In this document: positions 1 through 12,829 of the stretch, one piece after another
Numbering within the stretch: the first letter of the stretch is position 1
Layout: each line of letters begins with the position of its first letter
NCBI RefSeq assembly: GCF_032452875.1
Contig: NW_026893830.1
Span: 62,001-126,000 of the forward strand
Reading direction: 5' to 3'
Length of the DNA stretch: 64,000 nt
Origin: Bos javanicus
Lineage: Eukaryota > Chordata > Mammalia > Artiodactyla > Bovidae
The notes under the pieces: generated by a model
The model's database searches: none
What the model was told of the DNA's origin: nothing
Seen by the model: the letters and a program-made list of their open reading frames with translations, nothing else
Program-made: the position numbers and the translations under genes

Positions 1-1400
1 TCATGCACTGATCACGTGACTGATCATGCACTGATCACGTGGCTGATCATGCACTGATCACGTGGCTATCATGCACTGATCACGTGGCTGATCATGCACT
101 GATCACGCAGCTACCATGTACTGATCACGTGACTGATCATGCACTGATCACGTGACTGATCATGCACTGATCACGTGGCTGATCATGCACTGATCACGTG
201 ACTGATCATGCACTGATCACGTGACTGATCATGCACTGATCACGTGGCTATCATGCACTGATCACGTGGCTGATCATGCAATGATCACGTAGCTACCATG
301 TACTGGTCACGTGACTGATCATGCACTGATCACGTAATTGATCATGCACTGATCACGTGACTGATCATGCACTGATCACGTGGCTGATCACACACGATCA
401 CGTGACTGATCATGCACTGATCACGTGGCTATCATGCACTGATCACGTGGCTATCATGCACTGATCACGTGGCTGATCATGCACTGATCACGTAGCTATC
501 ATGCACTGATCACGTGACTGATCATGCACTGATCACGTGACTGATCATGCACTGATCACGTGGCTGATCATGCACTGATCACGTGACTATCATGCACTGA
601 TCACGTGGCTGATCATGCACTGATCACGCAGCTATCATGCACTGATCACGTGACTGATCATGCACTGATCACGTGGCTGATCATGCACTGATCACGTGAC
701 TGATCATGCACTGATCACGTGACTGATCATGCACTGATCACGTGGCTATCATGCACTGATCACGTGGCTGATCATGCACTGATCACGCAGCTAACATGAT
801 CTGATCACGTGACTGATCATGCACTGATCACGTAACTGATCATGCACTGATCACGTGGCTATCATGCACTGATCACGTGGCTGATCATGCACTGATCACG
901 TGCCTGATCATGCACTGATCACGTGACTGATCATGCACTGATCACGTGACTGATCATGCACTGATCACGTGGCTATCATGCACTATCACGTGGCTGATCA
1001 TGCAATGATCATGTAGCTACCATGTACTGGTCACGTGACTGATCATACACCGATCACGTGACTGATCATGCACTGATCACGTGGCTATCATGCACTGATC
1101 ACGTGGCTGATCATGCACTGATCACGTGCCTGATCATGCACTGATCACGTGACTGATCATGCACTGATCACGTGGCTATCATGCACTGATCACGTGGCTG
1201 ATCATGCACTGATCACGTGGCTATCATGCACTGATCACGTGGCTATCATGCACTGATCACGTGGCTGATCATGCACTGATACCGTGACTGAGCATGGACT
1301 GATCACATGACTATCATGTAGTGATCACGTGACTTAATGGCGCTGATCATGTGACTGATCATGCGCTGATCATGTTTGCTATCATACACTGATCATGTGC
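1..1400. repeat. Homogeneous 23-bp satellite array, segment 1
   Basis: Tandem 23-mers built from TGATCATGCAC followed by TGATCACGTG and then GCC/GAC/GGC-type ends. Many copies are 22 bp because one G is missing (CTATCATG instead of CTGATCATG). Nearly every copy keeps an intact CACGTG. Variants with CAATGATCACGTAGCTACC recur singly, mostly as one copy per several hundred bases. The last ~110 bases (from about 1290) are a conserved lead-in that contains GACTTAATGGCGCTGATC and precedes every type-A diverged block. No gene is visible. Confidence 0.95.
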
Positions 1401-1640
1401 CTCTGGAGGCAATAAACAAAGAGCTGAGTAGGCACGAATCAAACAGTCAGCAGGCAATAATCATGGATCTCACGTGTGAGGAATCATGCTGCTCAGCTGG
1501 CAATAATCAAGCAGCTGAGCAAGCAGGAATTACGCAGCACAGCTGGCAATTGTCAAGCAGATGACAGGCAGGAATCGTGCAGCTCAGCTGGCAATTGTCA
1601 AGCAGATGAGCAGACAGTAATCACGCAGCTCAGCAGGCCC
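1401..1640 (+). repeat. Diverged 23-mer block, type A (left-array version)
   Basis: Begins at CTCTGGAGGCAATAAAC and ends at CAGCTCAGCAGGCCC. It reads as about ten strongly diverged 23-mers in the same register as the flanking satellite, including a 46-bp (2 x 23) doublet around GGCAATTGTCAAGCAGATG. Type A is marked by AATAAACAAAG and an AATCAAACAGTCAGC stretch. The block is homologous to the DNA just after the primer binding site in the LTR units near 52-60 kb, but has no LTR here. An open frame of ~62 codons runs through it and starts only at a TTG. I regard that frame as accidental. Confidence 0.9.
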
Positions 1641-2129
1641 TGATCACGTGACTGAGCATGCACTGTTCACGTGGCTGATCATACACTGATCACGTGATTG
1701 ATCATGCACTGATCACTTGGATATCATGCACTGATCACGTGGCTGATCATACACTGTTCACGTGTCTGACCATGCACTGATCACGTGGCTGATCATACAC
1801 TGCTCACGTAACTGATCATGCACTGATCACGTGGCTGATCATGCACTGATCACGTGGCTGATCATGCACTGATCACGTGGCTACATGCACTGATCACGTG
1901 ACTGATCATGCACTGATCACGTGACTGATCATGCACTGATCACGTGGCTATCATGCACTGATCACGTGGCTGATCATGCACTGATCACGTAGCTACCATG
2001 CACTGATCACGTGACTGATCATGCACTGATCACGTAACTGATCATGCACTGATCACGTGGCTGATCATGCACTGATCATGTGACTGATCATGCACTGATC
2101 ATGTTTGGTGTCATACACTGATCATGTGC
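1641..2129. repeat. 23-bp satellite array, segment 2
   Basis: 23-mers, slightly diverged just after the block (GAGCATGCACTGTTCACG, TGTCTGACCATGC) and then near consensus. The first ~180 bases match those after 8,314, so the two type-A blocks and their right flanks are duplicates. Confidence 0.93.
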
Positions 2130-2358
2130 ATCTGGAGGCAATGAACAAAGAGCTGAGTAGGCACGAATCAGTCAGCAGGCTATAATCATGGAACTCAGCT
2201 CTGAGAAATCATGCTGCTCAGCTGGCAATAATCAAGTAGATGAGCAGGCAGGAATTATGCAGCACAGGTGGCAATTGTCAAGCAGATGACAGGCAGGAAT
2301 CGTGCAGCTCAGCTGGCAATTGTCAAGCAGATGAGCAGACAGTAATCACGTGGCTCAG
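2130..2358 (+). repeat. Diverged 23-mer block, type B-like
   Basis: Starts ATCTGGAGGCAATGAAC and has CAGCAGGCTATAATC. The right end is abnormal: after AGTAATCACG it runs straight into TGGCTCAGCATGC, and the usual GCAGCTCAGCAGGCCC is missing. This looks like a recombination joint between the block and canonical 23-mers. Confidence 0.88.
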
Positions 2359-2850
2359 CATGCACTGATCACGTGACTGATCATGCACTGATCACGTGGC
2401 TGATCATACACTGATCACGTGACTGATCATGCACTGATCACGTGGCTATCATGCACTGATCACGTGACTGATCATGCACTGATCACGTGATCATGCACTG
2501 ATCACGTGGCTGATCATGCACTGATCACGTGGCTGATCATGCACTGATCACGTGACTGATCATGCACTGATCACGTGGCTATCATGCACTGATCACGTGG
2601 CTGATCATGCACTGATCACGGACTGATCATGCACTGATCACGGGCTATCATGCACTGATCACATGACTGATCATGCACTGATCACGTGGATGATCATGCA
2701 CTGATCACGTGACTGATCATGCACTGATCACGTGACTGATCATGCACTGATCACGTGGCTGATCATGCACTGATCACGTGGCTTATCATGCACTGATCAT
2801 GTGACTGATCATGCGCTGATCATGTTTGGTATCATACACTGATCATGTGC
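2359..2850. repeat. 23-bp satellite array, segment 3
   Basis: Near-consensus 23-mers with a few GGGCTATC and GGACTGATC variants. No gene is visible. Confidence 0.93.
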
Positions 2851-3087
2851 CTCTGGAGGCAATGAACAAAGAGCTGAGTAGGCACGAATCAGTCAGCAGG
2901 CAATAATCATGGAACTCAGCTCTGAGAAATCATGCTGCTCAGCTGGCAATAATCAAGCAGATGAGCAGGCAGGAATTATGCAGCACAGCTGGCAATTGTC
3001 AAGCAGATGACAGGCAGGAATCGTGCAGCTCAGCTGGCAATTGTCAAGCAGATGAGCAGACAGTAATCACGCAGCTCAGCAGGCCCT
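2851..3087 (+). repeat. Diverged 23-mer block, A/B hybrid
   Basis: The left edge reads CTCTGGAGGC as in type A, but the next bases are AATGAACAAAG as in type B. It has CAGTCAGCAGGCAATAATC and ends with the normal CAGCAGGCCC. It is the partner of the block at 9,122 in the ~6.3-kb duplication. Confidence 0.88.
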
Positions 3088-6000
3088 GATCACGTGACTG
3101 AGCATGCACTGTTCACGTGGCTGATCACACACTGATCACGTGACTGATCATGCACTGATCACGTGGCTATCATGCACTGATCACGTGACTGATCATGCAC
3201 TGATCACGTGGCTGTCATGCACTGATCACGTGGCTGATCATGCACTGATCACGTGGCTGATCATGCACTGATCACGTGACTGATCATGCACTGATCACGT
3301 GGCTATCATGCACTGATCACGTGGCTGATCATGCACTGATCACGGGACTGATCATGCACTGATCACGGGCTATCATGCACTGATACATGACTGACATGCA
3401 CTGATCACGTGGCTGATCATGCACTGATCACGTGACTGATCATGCACTGATCACGTGACTGATCATGCACTGATCACGTGGCTGATCATGCACTGATCAC
3501 GTAGCTACCATGCACTGATCACGTGACTGATCATGCACTGATCACGTAACTGATCATGCACTGATCACGTGGCTGATCATGCACTGATCACGTGACTGAT
3601 CATGCACTGATCACGTGGCTATCATGCACTGATCACGTGGCTATCATGCACTGATCACGTGGCTGATCATGCACTGATCACGTAGCTACCATGCACTGAT
3701 CACGTGACTGATCATGCACTGATCACGTGGCTGATCATGCACTGATCACGTGACTGATCATGCACTGATCACGTGACTGATCATGCACTGATCACGTGGC
3801 TATCATGCACTGATCACGTGGCTGATCATGCACTGATCACGTGGCTGATCATGCACTGATCACGTGGCTGATCATGCACTGATCACGTGACTGATCATGC
3901 ACTGATCACGTGGCTATCATGCACTGATCACGTGGCTGATCATGCACTGATCACGTGGCTGACATCACACTGATCACGTGACTGATCATGCACTGATCAC
4001 GTGACTGATCATGCACTGATCACGTGACTGATCATGCACTGATCACGTGGCTATCATGCACTGATCACGTGGCTGATCATGCACTGATCACGTGACTGAT
4101 CATGCACTGATCACTGGCTATCATGCACTGATCACGTGGCTATCATGCACTGATCACGTGGCTGATCATGCACTGATCACGTGACTGATCATGCACTGAT
4201 CACGTCTGATCATGCACTGATCACGTGACTATCATGCACTGATCACGTGGCTGATCATGCACTGATCACGTGACTGATCATGCACTGATCACGTGGCTAT
4301 CATGCACTGATCACGTGGCTGATCATGCACTGATCACGTAGCTATCATGCACTGATCACGTGACTGATCATGCACTGATCACGTGACTGATCATGCACTG
4401 ATCACGTGACTGATCATGCACTGATCACGTGACTGATCATGCACTGATCACGTGACTGATCATGCACTGATCACGTGGCTATCATGCACTGATCACGTGG
4501 CTGATCATGCACTGATCACGTAGCTACCATGCACTGATCACGTGACTGATCATGCACTGATCACGTGATTGATCATGCACTGATCACGTGACTGATCATG
4601 CACTGATCACGTGGCTGATCATGCACTGATCACGTGACTGATCATGCACTGATCACGTGGCTATCATGCACTGATCACGTGGCTGATCATGCACTGATCA
4701 CGTAGCTACCATGCACTGATCACGTGACTGATCATGCACTGATCACGTAACTGATCATGCACTGATCACGTGACTGATCATGCACTGATCACGTGACTGA
4801 TCATGCACTGATCACGTGACTGTCATGCACTGATCACGTGGCTATCATGCACTGATCACGTGGCTGATCATGCACTGATCACGTGGCTATCATGCACTGA
4901 TCACGTGGCTGATCATGCACTGATCACGGGACTGATCATGCACTGATCACGGGCTATCATGCACTGATCACGTGACTGATCATGCACTGATCACGTGGCT
5001 GATCATGCACTGATCACGTGACTGATCATGCACTGATCACGTGACTGATCATGCACTGATCACGTGGCTGATCATGCACTGATCACGTGACTGATCATGC
5101 ACTGATCACGTGGCTGATCATGCACTGATCACGTGGATGATCATGCACTGATCACGTGGCTATCATGCACTGATCACGTGGCTGATCATGCACTGATCAC
5201 GTAGCTACCATGCACTGATCACGTGACTGATCATGCACTGATCACGTAATTGATCATGCACTGATCACGTGACTGATCATGCACTGATCACGTGACTGAT
5301 CATGCACTGATCACGTGACTGATCATGCACTGATCACGTGGCTATCATGCACTGATCACGTGGCTGATCATGCACTGATCACGTGGCTACCATGCACTGA
5401 TCACGTGACTGATCATGCACTGATCACGTAACTGATCATGCACTGATCACGTGGCTGATCATGCACTGATCACGTGGCTGATCATGCACTGATCACGTGA
5501 CTGATCATGCACTGATCACGTGACTGATCATGCACTGATCACGTGGCTGATCATGCACTGATCACGTGACTGATCATGCACTGATCACGTGACTGATCAT
5601 GCACTGATCACGTGGCTGATCATGCACTGATCACGTGGCTGATCATGCACTGATCACGTAGCTATCATGCACTGATCACGTGACTGATCATGCACTGATC
5701 ACGTGGCTATCATGCACTGATCACGTGGCTGATCATGCACTGATCACGTGGCTATCATGCACTGATCACGTGACTGATCATGCACTGATCACGTGGCTGA
5801 TCATGCACTGATCACGTGGCTGATCATGCACTGATCACGTGGCTGATCATGCACTGATCACGTGCCTGATCATGCACTGATCACATGACTGATCATGCAC
5901 TGATCACGTGACTGATCATGCACTGATCACGTGGCTATCATGCACTACTCACGTGGCTGATCATGCAATGATCATGTAGCTACCATGTACTGGTCACGTG

Positions 6001-6297
6001 ACTGATCATACACCCATCAGGTGACTGATCATGCACTGATCACGTGGCTGATCATGCACTGATCACGTGACTGATCATGCACTGATCACGTGACTGATCA
6101 TGCACTGATCACGTGGCTATCATGCACTGATCACGTGGCTGATCATGCACTGATCACGTGGCTGATCATGCACTGATACCGTGACTGAGCATGGACTGAT
6201 CACATGACTATCATGTAGTGATCACGTGACTTAATGGCGCTGATCATGTGACTGATCATGCGCTGATCATGTTTGCTATCATACACTGATCATGTGC
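3088..6297. repeat. Long pure 23-bp satellite array, segment 4
   Basis: About 3.2 kb of 22/23-bp monomers without any diverged block, among the most homogeneous DNA in the window. GTGGC- and GTGAC-ended monomers mix without a strict alternation. CpG in CACGTG is preserved almost everywhere. The right end (5,940-6,297) holds a diverged subset with CATACACCCATCAGG and the lead-in for the next type-A block. It matches 9,359-12,588. Confidence 0.94.
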
Positions 6298-6538
6298 CTC
6301 TGGAGGCAATAAACAAAGAGCTGAGTAGGCACGAATCAAACAGTCAGCAGGCAATAATCATGGAACTCAGGTGTGAGGAATCATGCTACTCAGCTGGCAA
6401 TAATCAAGCAGCTGAGCAGGCAGGAATTACGCAGCACAGGTGGCAATTGTCAAGCAGATGACAGGCAGGAATCGTGCAGCTCAGCTGGCAATTGTCAAGC
6501 AGATGAGCAGACAGTAATCACGCAGCTCAGCAGGCCCT
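6298..6538 (+). repeat. Diverged 23-mer block, type A (variant)
   Basis: Type A by AATAAACAAAG, but carries CTCAGGTGTGAGG, TGCTACTCAGC and GCACAGGTGG. The same set of changes recurs at 12,589, 6,291 bases away, which pairs the two. Confidence 0.9.
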
Positions 6539-6979
6539 GATCACGTGACTGAGCATGCACTGTTCACGTGGCTGATCACACACTGATCACGTGACTGATC
6601 ATGCACTGATCACGTGACTGATCATGCACTGATCACGTGGCTATCATGCACTGATCACGTGCTGATCATGCACTGATCACGGGACTGATCATGCACTGAT
6701 CACGGGCTATCATGCACTGATCACGTGACTGATCATGCACTGATCACGTGGCTGATCATGCACTGATCACGTGACTGATCATGCACTGATCACGTGACTG
6801 ATCATGCACTGATCACGTGGCTGATCATGCACTGATCACGTGGCTGATCATGCACTGATCACGTGACTGATCATGCACTGATCACATGACTATCATGCAC
6901 TGATCACGTGACTTAATGGTGCTGATCATGTGACTGATCATGCGCTGATCATGTTTGCTATCATACACTGATCATGTGC
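6539..6979. repeat. 23-bp satellite array, segment 5
   Basis: Near-consensus 23-mers. The type-A lead-in at the right end is closer to consensus than elsewhere (TGCACTGATCACGTGACTTA before ATGGTGC). Confidence 0.92.
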
Positions 6980-7219
6980 CTCTGGAGGCAATAAACAAAG
7001 AGCTGAGTAGGCACGAATCAAACAGTCAGCAGGCAATAATCATGGAACTCAGCTGTGAGGAATCATGCTGCTCAGCTGGCAATAATCAAGCAGCTGAGCA
7101 GGCAGGAATTACACAGCACAGCTGGCAATTGTCAAGCAGATGACAGGCAGGAATCATGCAGCTCAGCTGGCAATTGTCAAGCAGATGAGCAGACAGTAAT
7201 CACGCAGCTCAGCAGGCCC
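6980..7219 (+). repeat. Diverged 23-mer block, type A
   Basis: Same layout as the block at 1,401, with AATTACACAGCACAGC (CpG lost) and GGAATCATGCAGCTC. Confidence 0.9.
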
Positions 7220-8073
7220 TGATCACGTGACTGATCATGCACTGATCACGTGGCTGATCATACACTGATCACGTGACTGATCATGCACTGATCACGTGGC
7301 TATCATGCACTGATCACGTGGCTGATCATGCACTGATCACGTGTCTGACCATGCACTGATCACGTGGCTGATCATGCACTGATCACGTAACTGATCATGC
7401 ACTGATCACGTAACTGATCATGCACTGATCACGTGGCTGATCATGCACTGATCACGTGGCTATCATGCACTGATCACGTGACTGATCATGCACTGATCAC
7501 GTGACTGATCATGCACTGATCACGTGGCTGATCATGCACTGATCACGTGACTGATCATGCACTGATCACGTGGCTGATCATGCACTGATCACGTGACTGA
7601 TCATGCACTGATCACGTGGCTATCATGCACTGATCACGTGGCTGATCATGCACTGATCACGTGGCTGATCATGCACTGATCACGTGGCTGATCATGCACT
7701 GATCACGTGACTGATCATGCACTGATCACGTGGCTGATCATGCACTGATCACGTGGCTGATCATGCAATGATCACGTAGCTACCATGTACTGGTCACGTG
7801 ACTGATCATGCACTGATCACGTGACTGATCATGCACTGATCACGTGGCTATCATGCACTGATCACGTGGCTGATCATGCACTGATCACGCAGCTATCATG
7901 CACTGATCACGTGACTGATCATGCACTGATCACGTGGCTGATCATGCACTGATACCGTGACTGAGCATGGACTGATCACATGACTATCATGTAGTGATCA
8001 CGTGACTTAATGGCGCTGATCATGTGACTGATCATGCGCTGATCATGTTTGCTATCATACACTGATCATGTGC
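7220..8073. repeat. 23-bp satellite array, segment 6
   Basis: Near-consensus 22/23-mers with one GTAGCTACCATGTACTGGTCACG variant near 7,776. The right end is the standard type-A lead-in. Confidence 0.93.
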
Positions 8074-8313
8074 CTCTGGAGGCAATAAACAAAGAGCTGA
8101 GTAGGCACGAATCAAACAGTCAGCAGGCAATAATCATGGAACTCAGCTGTGAGGAATCATGCTGCTCAGCTGGCAATAATCAAGCAGCTGAGCAGGCAGG
8201 AATTACGCAGCACAGCTGGCAATTGTCAAGCAGATGACAGGCAGGAATCATGCAGCTCAGCTGGCAATTGTCAAGCAGATGAGCAGACAGTAATCACGCA
8301 GCTCAGCAGGCCC
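8074..8313 (+). repeat. Diverged 23-mer block, type A
   Basis: Nearly the same as the block at 1,401, and its right flank (TTGATCATGCACTGATCACT then GGATATC) matches too. Confidence 0.9.
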
Positions 8314-9121
8314 TGATCACGTGACTGAGCATGCACTGTTCACGTGGCTGATCATACACTGATCACGTGATTGATCATGCACTGATCACTTGGATATCAT
8401 GCACTGATCACGTGGCTGATCATACACTGTTCACGTGTCTGACCATGCACTGATCACGTGGCTGATCATACACTGCTCACGTAACTGATCATGCACTGAT
8501 CACGTAACTGATCATGCACTGATCACGTGGCTGATCATGCACTGATCACGTGGCTACATGCACTGATCACGTGACTGATCATGCACTGATCACGTAACTG
8601 ATCATGCACTGATCACGTGGCTGATCATGCACTGATCACGTGACTGATCATGCACTGATCACGTGGCTGATCATGCACTGATCACGTGACTGATCATGCA
8701 CTGATCACGTGGCTATCATGCACTGATCACGTGGCTGATCATGCACTGATCACGTGGCTGATCATGCACTGATCACGTGGCTGATCATGCACTGATCACG
8801 TGACTGATCATGCACTGATCACGTGGCTGATCATGCACTGATCACGTGGCTGATCATGCAATGATCACGTAGCTACATGTACTGGTCACGTGACTGATCA
8901 TGCACTGATCACGTGACTGATCATGCACTGATCACGTGGCTATCATGCACTGATCACGTGGCTGATCATGCACTGATCACGCAGCTACCATGTACTGATC
9001 ACGTGACTGATCATGCACTGATCACGTGATTGATCATGCACTGATCACGTGGCTTATCATGCACTGATCATGTGACTGATCATGTGCTGATCATGTTTGG
9101 TGTCATACACTGATCATGTGC
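8314..9121. repeat. 23-bp satellite array, segment 7
   Basis: A diverged first ~180 bases, then near-consensus 23-mers. The end carries the type-B lead-in with CATGTTTGGTGTCATACAC. Confidence 0.93.
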
Positions 9122-9358
9122 ATCTGGAGGCAATGAACAAAGAGCTGAGTAGGCAGGAATCAGTCAGCAGGCTATAATCATGGAACTCAGCTCTGAGAAA
9201 TCATGCTGCTCAGCTGGCAATAATCAAGTAGCTGAGCAGGCAGGAATTATGCAGCACATGTGGCAATTGTCAAGCAGATGACAGGCAGGAATCGTGCAGC
9301 TCAGCTGGCAATTGTCAAGCAGATGAGCAGACAGTAATCACGCAGCTCAGCACGCCCT
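9122..9358 (+). repeat. Diverged 23-mer block, type B-like
   Basis: Starts ATCTGGAGGCAATGAAC, with AGGCAGGAATCAGTCAGC, CAGCAGGCTATAATC and GCACATGTGG. The end reads CAGCACGCCC instead of CAGCAGGCCC. It is the partner of the block at 2,851. Confidence 0.88.
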
Positions 9359-12300
9359 GATCACGTGACTGAGCATGCACTGTTCACGTGGCTGATCATA
9401 CACTGATCACGTGACTGATCATGCACTGATCACGTGGCTATCATGCACTGATCACGTGACTGATCATGCACTGATCACGTGATTGTCATGCACTGATCAC
9501 GTGGCTATCATGCACTGATCACGTGGCTGATCATGCACTGATCACGTGACTGATCATGCACTGATCACGTGGCTATCATGCACTGATCACGTGGCTGATC
9601 ATGCACTGATCACGGGACTGATCATGCACTGATCACGGGCTATCATGCACTGACACATGACTGATCATGCACTGATCACGTGGCTGATCATGCACTGATC
9701 ACGTGACTGATCATGCACTGATCACGTGACTGATCATGCACTGATCACGTGGCTGATCATGCACTGATCACGTAGCTACCATGCACTGATCACGTGACTG
9801 ATCATGCACTGATCACGTAACTGATCATGCACTGATCACGTGGCTGATCATGCACTGATCACGTGACTGATCATGCACTGATCACGTGGCTGATCATGCA
9901 CTGATCACGTGGCTATCATGCACTGATCACGTGGCTGATCATGCACTGATCACGTAGCTATCATGCACTGATCACGTGACTGATCATGCACTGATCACGT
10001 GGCTGATCATGCACTGATCACGTGGCTGATCATGCACTGATCACGTGACTGATCATGCACTGATCACGTGGCTATCATGCACTGATCACGTGGCTGATCA
10101 TGCACTGATCACGTGGCTGATCATGCACTGATCACGTGGCTGATCATGCACTGATCACGTGACTGATCATGCACTGATCACGTGGCTATCATGCACTGAT
10201 CACGTGGCTGATCATGCACTGATCACGTGGATGACATCACACCTGTCACGTGACTGATCATGCACTGATCACGTGACTGATCATGCACTGATCACGTGAC
10301 TGATCATGCACTGATCAGTTGGCAATCATGCACTGATCACGTGGCTGATCATGCACTGATCACGTGACTGATCATGCACTGATCACTGGCTATCATGCAC
10401 TGATCACGTGGCTATCATGCACTGATCACGTGGCTGATCATGCACTGATCACGTGACTGATCATGCACTGATCACGTCTGATCATGCACTGATCACGTGA
10501 CTATCATGCACTGATCACGTGGATGATCATGCACTGATCACGTGACTGATCATGCACTGATCACGTGGCTATCATGCACTGATCACGTGGCTGATCATGC
10601 ACTGATCACGTAGCTACCATGCACTGATCACGTGACTGATCATGCACTGATCACGTGACTGATCATGCACTGATCACGTGACTGATCATGCACTGATCAC
10701 GTGACTGATCATGCACTGATCACGTGACTGATCATGCACTGATCACGTGGCTATCATGCACTGATCACGTGGCTGATCATGCACTGATCACGTAGCTATC
10801 ATGCACTGATCACGTGACTGATCATGCACTGATCACGTGATTGATCATGCACTGATCACGTGACTGATCATGCACTGATCACGTGGCTGATCATGCACTG
10901 ATCACGTGACTGATCATGCACTGATCACGTGGCTATCATGCACTGATCACGTGGCTGATCATGCACTGATCACGTAGCTACCATGCACTGATCACGTGAC
11001 TGATCATGCACTGATCACGTGACTGATCATGCACTGATCACGTGACTGATCATGCACTGATCACGTGACTGATCATGCACTGATCACGTGACTGTCATGC
11101 ACTGATCACGTGGCTATCATGCACTGATCACGTGGCTGATCATGCACTGATCACGTGGCTATCATGCACTGATCACGTGGCTGATCATGCACTGATCACG
11201 GGACTGATCATGCACTGATCACGGGCTATCATGCACTGTCACATGACTGACATGCACTGATCACGTGGCTGATCATGCACTGATCACGTGACTGATCATG
11301 CACTGATCACGTGACTGATCATGCACTGATCACGTGGCTGATCATGCACTGATCACGTGATTGATCATGCACTGATCACGTGGCTGATCATGCACTGATC
11401 ACGTGGCTGATCATGCACTGATCACGTGGCTATCATGCACTGATCACGTGGCTGATCATGCACTGATCACGTAGCTATCATGCACTGATCACGTGACTGA
11501 TCATGCACTGATCACGTAATTGATCATGCACTGATCACGTGACTGATCATGCACTGATCACGTGACTGATCATGCACTGATCACGTGACTGATCATGCAC
11601 TGATCACGTGGCTATCATGCACTGATCACGTGGCTGATCATGCACTGATCACGTGGCTACCATGCACTGATCACGTGACTGATCATGCACTGATCACGTA
11701 ACTGATCATGCACTGATCACGTGGCTGATCATGCACTGATCACGTGGCTGATCATGCACTGATCACGTGACTGATCATGCACTGATCACGTGACTGATCA
11801 TGCACTGATCACGTGGCGATCATGCACTGATCACGTGACTGATCATGCACTGATCACGTGACTGATCATGCACTGATCACGTGACTGATCATGCACTGAT
11901 CACGTGGCTGATCATGCACTGATCACGTAGCTATCATGCACTGATCACGTGACTGATCATGCACTGATCACGTGGCTATCATGCACTGATCACGTGGCTG
12001 ATCATGCACTGATCACGTGGCTACCATGCACTGATCACGTGACTGATCATGCACTGATCACGTGGCTGATCATGCACTGATCACGTGACTGATCATGCAC
12101 TGATCACGTGGCTATCATGCACTGATCACGTGGCTGATCATGCACTGATCACGTGCCTGATCATGCACTGATCACATGACTGATCATGCACTGATCACGT
12201 GACTGATCATGCACTGATCACGTGGCTATCATGCACTACTCACGTGGCTGATCATGCAATGATCATGTAGCTACCATGTACAGGTCACGTGACTGATCAT

Positions 12301-12588
12301 ACACCCATCAGGTGACTGATCATGCACTGATCACGTGGCTGATCATGCACTGATCACGTGACTGATCATGCACTGATCACGTGACTGATCATGCACTGAT
12401 CACATGGCTATCATGCACTGATCACGTGGCTGATCATGCACTGATCACGTGGCTGATCATGCACTGATACCGTGACTGAGCATGGACTGATCACATGACT
12501 ATCATGTAGTGATCACGTGACTTAATGGCTCTGATCATGTGACTGATCATGCGCTGATCATGTTTGCTATCATACACTGATCATGTGC
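9359..12588. repeat. Long pure 23-bp satellite array, segment 8
   Basis: About 3.2 kb of homogeneous 22/23-mers, a near copy of 3,088-6,297. Shared oddities include a GATGACATCACAC stretch near 10,230 (GCTGACATCACAC at 3,958), CTGATCACTGGC with a missing CGT, and CACGTCTGATC with a missing GAC. These shared small deletions show common descent of the two segments. Confidence 0.94.
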
Positions 12589-12829
12589 CTCTGGAGGCAA
12601 TAAACAAAGAGCTGAGTAGGCACGAATCAAACAGTCAGCAGGCAATAATCATGGAACTCAGGTGTGAGGAATCATGCTACTCAGCTGGCAATAATCAAGC
12701 AGATGAGCAGGCAGGAATTACGCAGCACAGGTGGCAATTGTCAAGCAGATGACAGGCAGGAATCGTGCAGCTCAGCTGGCAATTGTCAAGCAGATGAGCA
12801 GACAGTAATCACGCAGCTCAGCAGGCCCT
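12589..12829 (+). repeat. Diverged 23-mer block, type A (variant)
   Basis: Carries the same CTCAGGTGTGAGG and TGCTACTCAGC changes as the block at 6,298, with AATCAAGCAGATGAGC in place of GCAGCTGAGC. Confidence 0.9.

Noticed and set aside
1..1300. CRISPR-like array of short direct repeats
   Set aside because: The 23-mers abut directly with no unique spacers, there are no cas genes, and other parts (LTR, primer binding site) are vertebrate retroviral.
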